The notes under the pieces were generated by a model, which was not told where the DNA came from, made no database searches, and was given only the letters and a program-made list of their open reading frames with translations. Below are positions 57,998 to 64,000 of a stretch of DNA of 64,000 nucleotides, piece after piece. The translations under genes were made by a program, and so were the position numbers. This DNA is from Chalara sp. BL73. Its lineage: Eukaryota; Ascomycota; Leotiomycetes; Helotiales. The stretch covers positions 310,001 through 374,000 of the forward strand of contig CAKJVC010000013.1 of assembly GCA_918026815.1 (NCBI GenBank), in the 5' to 3' direction. Within the stretch, counting starts at the first letter, position 1; each line of letters starts with the position of its first letter.

Positions 57998-59989
57998 TCA
58001 AACGAGGCAGAAAGTCCGTCGGACTGTCAGATCAAAGCTTCGACTCTCCCCTATGAAGTTTCCTATTCCTACCCGCCGGTATATGTTTGTACCCGAGCAA
58101 GGCTCCAAAATAAGAAATGTCTCCCTTATGTATGCCTTGTCGCTATGCTCGGTTGGTTCGCTATACACCGTTGACCGCAAAAGGAGACACGAATACTGAG
58201 TAGGAGACATTCGGGGTCCATTGTCGAACTGACCTGAACACCTCCATGGAAAGGGACCTTTCCCGAAATCTAGCTCCTCGTTATCAACATCCAAGTATGT
58301 AGGGTTGAAGTCTTTTCCCTTGGGTGAGACGCTCAGTATGATTTCTTGGATTGGCCCCTCTAGCACAAGTCGAGAGGACTTGACTTCGGATACTAGAGGC
58401 TCTGAGGTCCAGGCCACTTCCCATTCGACCAGGCTGGCATGATCGTGAATATCCCGGCAAGGCTCGTCTTCCTTGCTAAAAGATTCCCAGAAGCCGTAAG
58501 AAATTTCGTAGGGACAAGATAACCAGGTCCAAGATGGAATATTAGACAGATGGTTTGGATTCAGATCAATCTCTTCAGTCAGTTTCGTGACTCTCATCCA
58601 TAGCAAGTCCTGGTGAAAAGAATTTTCCCACAGACCAAGAATTGGAACATCTTTTGTAGCCATTTGATAATATTGAACGATTCCAGACATGGCAGGAAGT
58701 CTGTCTTTCGGAAAGGTGAAGTGACGTCGCGAGTAACTTTCGGCCCATTTCCACCATGTTCTGGTCGCCCCGACTTGAATATTGTGAGGTAACACAGGGA
58801 CTGAACTTTGGTGCTTCGCCGATCGATCGAATACAAGACCTGTCTCAGTCCGACATTCAGATCTACATTCCCAGTAGAGTCCTGAGCGCATACAGTGCAC
58901 GGTGCGATGTGAAAGGACCAGCTCTTGGAGGACCCAGCCTCTAGTATTCAGCACTGAATTTTCGGCAGATGTTCTGATGTCGTCTGGTTGGACACGTATA
59001 ATGGCTCCTGAGTCACGCTCAGTGCTCGTAGTAGTTAAAAAGACGCTGGCTTTATCTAACTCGTCAGGACTAGGGGAAAGGAAGCCGGTGGAACTGTCGG
59101 CTGCATCTGTAGCGGCAATTGTAATTGAGCTACCTGAATAGATATCCTGCATTCTAGAAGCTTCGATTTTCCATTCGACATGATCGTCCTGTACGATACA
59201 CAGGGCATCAATCCATAAGAATTGGATGTGCAAGCTGCGGGTCAAAAACAATGCATCCTGCAGAGTCCTGGGAATGAGTTGAAAAGGTAATTCTTGTTTG
59301 TGCGAATTCTCGTTCTCTTTGGTGGTCCTGAAATTTGCGCTTCCCCAACAATAGCTCAAGGTAGCGTATCTGGTATCTTGATTGTACAAGTCTTCGGACA
59401 TGACAAGTCTGGGAGGACGTCCACTAACCGAGCCAACATCGATCAACCTCTTTGGCATATAACGTACAAGAGGCTTACACTTCTGATGATTCAACTCGCA
59501 ATTATAGAGCCACGACCTCAAAGTAGTGATTTTGTCCAGAGTCGATGTGTTTGCAACTCTCCAAATCGGCTCGCCTGCGCTAATCGCTGTGAAGAGATAA
59601 TTTTAGCAAATACCATGTAATCAGAGGGGTGCTAACATACATTTGGTGTCGCAAGTAGTAATAGAAAATGAATAATGATAAATAAACCCCCGAATATGGA
59701 TATTGGTCTCTAATATTGCCCAGGAAAGTCCAGAGCCTGCTCTTTGAATATCTTTCAGTTTTACCTTTAAGACTATAGATTCGTAGGTTTCTTCATCAAT
59801 ATCAGGAAATATTAGTCGAGCTTTTTCTAGAGACCAATCTCTTAGCAAAACTCGACAAATCAAACAGCTTTGACTAGATTGTTTAAGAAGCCCTATGTTT
59901 GAATGATGGGCTCTGCTTGGTGAAGATTCTTCCTCTGGGGGGATTAACCCAGCACAAAAACTGCAAAGCTCCGTCGCTTCTGCCTCCAT
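57998..59989 (-). CDS. HET-domain protein
   Basis: Two exons, 59989-59641 and 59586-57998, join over a 54-bp intron to 645 aa. The N-terminus starts MEAEATELCSFCAGLIPPEE and has a second Cys pair (SCLICRVLLRDW), as in many HET proteins. After a connector (ELNHQKCKPLVRYMPKRLID) comes the HET domain (PF06985): YATLSYCWGS, FLWIDALCIVQDDHVEW, SRMQDIYSGSSITIAATDAA and NTRGWVLQELVLSHRTVH. The remainder has the conserved SYSRRHFTFPKDRLPAMSGI and the PSWTWLS segment. This is the classic fungal incompatibility-type protein: cytoplasmic and able to trigger regulated cell death. I chose the first ATG in frame, at 59989. It appears intact, and its 3' end abuts a Helitron helicase remnant. Confidence 0.88.
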
Positions 59990-61729
59990 TGTGACACGGA
60001 ATGTATGGATGTACGATAACAGCTCAATCAAGGACGCGATGGTTTACTTAAAGTTGAACGTTGTCTTAAAATCACCCCCAATGTAAGCGCTACCCTTGGT
60101 TTTAAAATCGCTCCGCAATGTAAGCGCTGGCCTTGGGCGGTAAAATTTCACGCCTGGTTTCAAGGGGTTTTCCGGCATGGAATTCGCCTATCTTGACCAA
60201 TAGCAATCCATAAGTGTACAGAGATAAGGTAGCTGTGTTCGAGGCATAGGTTGAGAGAGTTTATAAATAGGAATAGGGCAATTACCCAACCTTCAAGTTA
60301 CTAGAAGATGATCCCCTCTACTTTCTTAAGCTATTTCGGCGTGAATACACTATCCGCGGCCCCTGGTTTCGCCGAGTAACGCATGAATCACGTGAAAAAC
60401 AAATCAGATGACTATAATCATCATACGTGGCTGGTAATATGGCGCAATAAACGCAACGACTTTCCCTTGCCCCAGGCATAAGTCTGGCATGAGCTCCCTT
60501 TCCAGTAAAGAACGCGAGGCGTTTCTACAGGAGGCTTGGCGCAATGGTATTGTAGGAGACGTTGTTTCCCAGGACTATTCTTAATCCAGGAAAGTCAGAA
60601 ACAGCCGTACCCTTGTTGTATGAAATAATAATTTAGACTGTCAAAGGATTACCAGAACTGGATAAGATCACGTGATGGGATCCAAAACCATAACGGACTC
60701 GAGAGTCTTAAAAGACTTCAGAATCTAGCGACCACGAAGGGTTCTATATAAGTGAAACAGCCATTCTTTGGATAGGAGCTTTGGCCTCGACCCAAGTCGT
60801 GTTCGTTATGCTTCGTTGCTGGGATATTACAACTCACAGTGATACGTGACACAGTTGTCCTCGTAGCTTCAGCCAACCAGCCTCGGTCAATGCAATTGAC
60901 CGCCTTGGTCATACAGTGATCCCCTGGCTCTAGTGTCAGTTCACCTGATTTGGAGCATCGATTTTTGTAGCCAGTCGCATTCTCGGATACTGTTTATAAA
61001 CTAAGTGACTGGCTAGCCCTATCGAACTGACGATGGCGCCAAGGCTCACTGTAACAGTTCGCTTGCTCCCGCCTTCCCCTTCCCTTGTAAAGCTTATTGG
61101 GAGAACTAGTGGATGAGAAGTCTTCGTCACAGATGAATAAATCCTGGAAGTACCAATAAACATACAGCACTTGCCTCTAGCAACCTACAAGCACAGACGA
61201 CCAATTGTGATTCGTTTAAGTCTGTGCCGTGCAAAAGGACTCCGGCTTTCGTCATTTATGTTTTATACTAAGGCATAGCGTCTCGAGAGCGTTTTAACGA
61301 TTGTTCTAGCACTAGCAAGGGTCATTCCCTGCAGTAACCGTTCATACGGAAGTGTCAAGTTCCTCCAAGCCACCCAAGGGATCGCCTTCCAGGATCTGAC
61401 GCCATAAAACCCACTAGATAGTCTTTGTGGGCGACAGGGTCAATGCCATTGAAGAGAGGATCTCGATTCTACACCGATATGTTGGTCCGTCTGCCACAAA
61501 CGTAAAATTTCTTGTCTGGAACTTTTCATAAAACAATAGTCGTACCGTGAGGGAATGGTAGAAAGAAGGTCAACGATCATCATGCAACGATAAAGATTAT
61601 GAGGCTGAAACTAGATCAAGTAACGGGAGGGAATATAATCTAGGCTGTGACCCTGAGGAGGATATCTTTACAACAGAAATCTTGTCTTGATCTGCGTGAA
61701 TTTATTTCAATCTATATCTTGCTGAAGCA
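59990..61729. other. Intergenic, one imperfect direct repeat, no gene assigned
   Basis: Two copies of a 35-40 bp unit sharing CAATGTAAGCGCT and CCTTGG lie at about 60067-60142. On the minus strand near 61340-61460 an open piece (RDPLFNGIDPVAHKDYLVGF) looks protein-like but ends in stops. Other frames (60718-60912, 60936-61163) lack motifs. Confidence 0.4.
60067..60142 (+). repeat. Two-copy direct repeat of about 38 bp
   Basis: Each copy has the form AAAATC...CAATGTAAGCGCT..CCTTGG...; the second follows immediately after the first. The copies share the 13-base core exactly. It lies 80 bp upstream of the start of the HET gene at 59989 on the minus strand, so it may be promoter sequence. No function is claimed. 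Confidence 0.6.
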
Positions 61730-64000
61730 ATGACCTCGATCTCGACCTCTCCCGCGCCTGTGCGGCAAAAGAAGAAGATCCGGCGACGCGGAGCGTGCAC
61801 CAGCTGCAGGTCGAAGAAGATTCGATGCAAGTCTTCTCCCATCCCCCCTCTCCCAAGGTCTCGACCTGCCTATACCTGTCCCGAGGGGACACAAAAACAC
61901 ACCTTTGAGTTGGATTAGCTGACGGCGAACGCTCTGTAGGTGATGGAGCAATCCCTGCTTGTCGCAGTTGTGTGGTAGGTACTGCAGAACCACAATACTA
62001 GAGAATATAGCAGCATTGATTAATCACTCTCAAGGCCTATAGCGCAACCTGCATCTATCTCACCCAACTCCACACAGGTAGTCTGCATCGGACACCCAAC
62101 TCCAGTCGTCAGATCCATATCCCTCAGCTGCCTCTTTCGCCAGATCGGGAGACCTATCACCTCCTCTCACCGCACCTAACGCCAGACGGCGGTGTGGTCG
62201 AAGCACCATCCCTGTTCTCCAACCACCCCGAGACGTCACCAGATAGGGCGTCGGAAATCGAGGCGCGTTGCGACAAGATGGTCAGTCCTGAAGTGTCAAC
62301 GCTAGACGCGCCGAACGCGGGTTGGGTATATATGGAAAGGCTTCTGGAAGGCGATGTGGGTATGGCCCATCTGCTGGACGAAGGGTTCGGCCCTATCCCG
62401 ACAACTCCTGCAATGGAGCTTGAAGGGTCTATGGTGGCATCGTCCCTGGTATGTACAGCGCAACTAAACTGCCTTTCAAGCACCCAAGCTGACTAATGGC
62501 CTTTTGAAAATACAGGAGAGCCATGAGTACCTAAACGGAATGCGATATAAAGCCATGGTTCGCGATTACGGTCAAGCCTTGGTCTCGGGCTCGGCCACTA
62601 CAGTCGACTTTCTCGGCATTTGTGTGAGCGTCGTCTCGCTACCAAGAGAGGTTACTGCTCGCTTTGGAGGGCTCGCTGAGGACATTAACCGTATTAAATA
62701 CTACGTGCGTGGTCTGATCGAACCTCAATGTCGAGAAGATGCTGCAGCAGTGTCGACGCAGAAGATAGAGGCGAGTGACCAGCGCCGCTATGTCCAAGGT
62801 ACGAAAGAATCCGCGTGGATGGTTTCCTGTATTCTATCCCATACAAGATCGCTAGCTAACGTGTCCGTCCTCGATAGCCTGCCTCTCTGATCCCACTGGG
62901 TGAGTAGAGACATGTACACTCAATATTGGAGGCCTGCTAATGCTTAAACAGGATTGCGCTGTTTATCGATCCCTCAACTGCGCAGCGTGCGGTTGAGGAG
63001 GTCGTTCTCGGGGGTTCCCAGACTTCATCACTGACCAAACTTGCCTATACAGTTCTGGCCATCGGCGCGAGAGCGCAGAGCATCGCCCAATTTTCCGAGG
63101 CAGATGCGGAATGGGCCACATACTGCTTCAGATTTGCTCTTGCAGAGGCTAGATCACACCGGTGCGGGAGGGCCTCCGTCCTAGACTTCCAGGTGGGTTG
63201 TTACTACCACCGGACTTACGGTAACCTTTGCTAACGGCCATGTCGAAAGAGCGTAGTTGCACTCGTAAGCTCGCCAACTCGTGGCACCAGTAGGTCGGCC
63301 TGATATGCTTATATCTAACACTTCGCAGTTGTATTATGCCGACACTTACGGCTTGCCGGCCACGTCTGAACTGCTTTGGGAGAGCGTGAGGCTTGCACTT
63401 GACCTACGTCTCAATCGCAAGCAGGCCATTGAGACACTACCAATCTCGGATCACGAACGCTGCTTGGTCCAACAGGCCTTCTGGTACTTATACGCGCTTG
63501 ATAAACGGCTCATGATACGGACCGGGCGGGCATGCGTAAGCTCCCTGTTCTCTGCTCCTTTTTTATGCAGCACCATGAAGGTCACCTCAAGACTTGAGAT
63601 CTAACGGGTCTTAGATGCTCTACAGCGACTTCATTGATCATACCCCATATGGAGCCTCCGCCATCCGAACACTGCCCGAGGGCAATGTTGAAACACCGGC
63701 AGCTATCTGCTCGCTGTACCAGTATGGAGAGCTATGTTCTCGCATGGTCCATATATTATATGAGACTATACCGCCAGGTATAATGTCTGTCGGAGTAGGC
63801 AGAAATATTACGTGTCTTTACCAGGAACTCGTTGCATGGAAAGATGCTGCGCTCCTCCGCTGTGCTGAAACGCAGACTAGGTCGATTGACCGTACCAGGA
63901 TCTTGTCTTACTATTACGAAATGTCTCTCGTGCTATACAGTAAATGGTGGGATGCGATGCCTGCTACCCAGAGCGAGCCCGAGTGGTGCCCCAGTCTCTT
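61730..64000 (+). CDS. Zn2Cys6 transcription factor with MHR domain, partial at right edge
   Basis: The gene starts at ATG 61730 and continues past 64000. The first exon (61730-61830) gives a basic start and CTSCRSKKIRC; the later exon pair gives CRSC-VAYSATC, so the six cysteines are split over three exons. Further exons I can follow are 62035-62077, 62144-62448, 62516-62798, 62878-62899, 62952-63192, 63250-63264 (15 bp), 63329-63535 and 63615 onward. The MHR region shows RLALDLRLNRK, then LVQQAFWYLYALDKRLMIRTGRA. All of these exons are frame-compatible except the join of exon one to the ACRSCV exon (ending 61974), which is one base off with the obvious splice sites. A weak donor at 61878 would fix it. 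It may therefore be intact, or carry a one-base indel near the C-rich run at 61840-61850. Confidence 0.75.

Noticed and set aside
60936..61163. 75-codon minus ORF as a small membrane protein
   Set aside because: No ATG context, motif or conservation clue; composition fits chance.

Overview
This window is nuclear DNA of a filamentous ascomycete. Short GT-AG introns of roughly 45-100 bp with CTRAY-like branch points interrupt most genes. The families are typical of Pezizomycotina: Zn2Cys6 regulators, HET-domain proteins, a DUF3176 membrane protein, RTA1, NmrA, and RIP-like decayed pseudogenes. The number of HET genes, a Clr5-HET fusion and a Helitron helicase relic would suit a leotiomycete (Helotiales-like) genome, but that placement is inference.

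Layout. 0-2.5 kb: AT-rich DNA, a solo LTR with a near-perfect target duplication, a dead aminoglycoside-phosphotransferase-like gene and a dispersed repeat. 2.5-11.2 kb: a DUF3176 membrane protein, a tartrate/D-malate-type dehydrogenase, and two regulators on the minus strand. One regulator has the MHR domain but no zinc cluster; the other has the zinc cluster but no MHR. 11.2-13.8 kb: gene-poor, with WD40 remnants of an NLR/STAND-like gene. 13.8-19.1 kb: a complete Zn2Cys6 regulator, a 447-bp TIR element (MITE) and an RTA1-family membrane protein. 19.1-25 kb: a badly broken ABCB multidrug transporter and a minisatellite. 25-31 kb: a Clr5-HET protein, a thioesterase-like protein and an NmrA/isoflavone-reductase-like protein. 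33-36.3 kb: valyl-tRNA synthetase, the only obvious housekeeping gene, with a frame break in its N-terminal extension. 37-42 kb: a 5'-truncated GH18 chitinase/killer-toxin-like gene and a second HET gene. 42-45 kb: gene-poor, with a peroxiredoxin pseudogene and a 174-bp MITE. 45-50.2 kb: an O-methyltransferase and an ACC-synthase-like aminotransferase carrying a nonsense codon. 50-57.9 kb: poorly conserved ORFs, an amidase pseudogene and a Helitron helicase remnant. 58-60 kb: a third HET gene. 61.7 kb to the right edge: a fourth regulator, running off the window.

How it fits together. There is no convincing biosynthetic cluster. The striking feature is a fast-evolving neighbourhood. Three intact-looking HET genes and an NLR-type WD40 relic, all families used in non-self recognition and cell death, are interspersed with at least seven pseudogenes and several mobile-element traces. 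Several nonsense codons look like single C-to-T changes, as expected from RIP or deamination. No tRNA, rRNA or CRISPR was found. All splice models are by eye from reading-frame continuity, GT/AG sites and family conservation.
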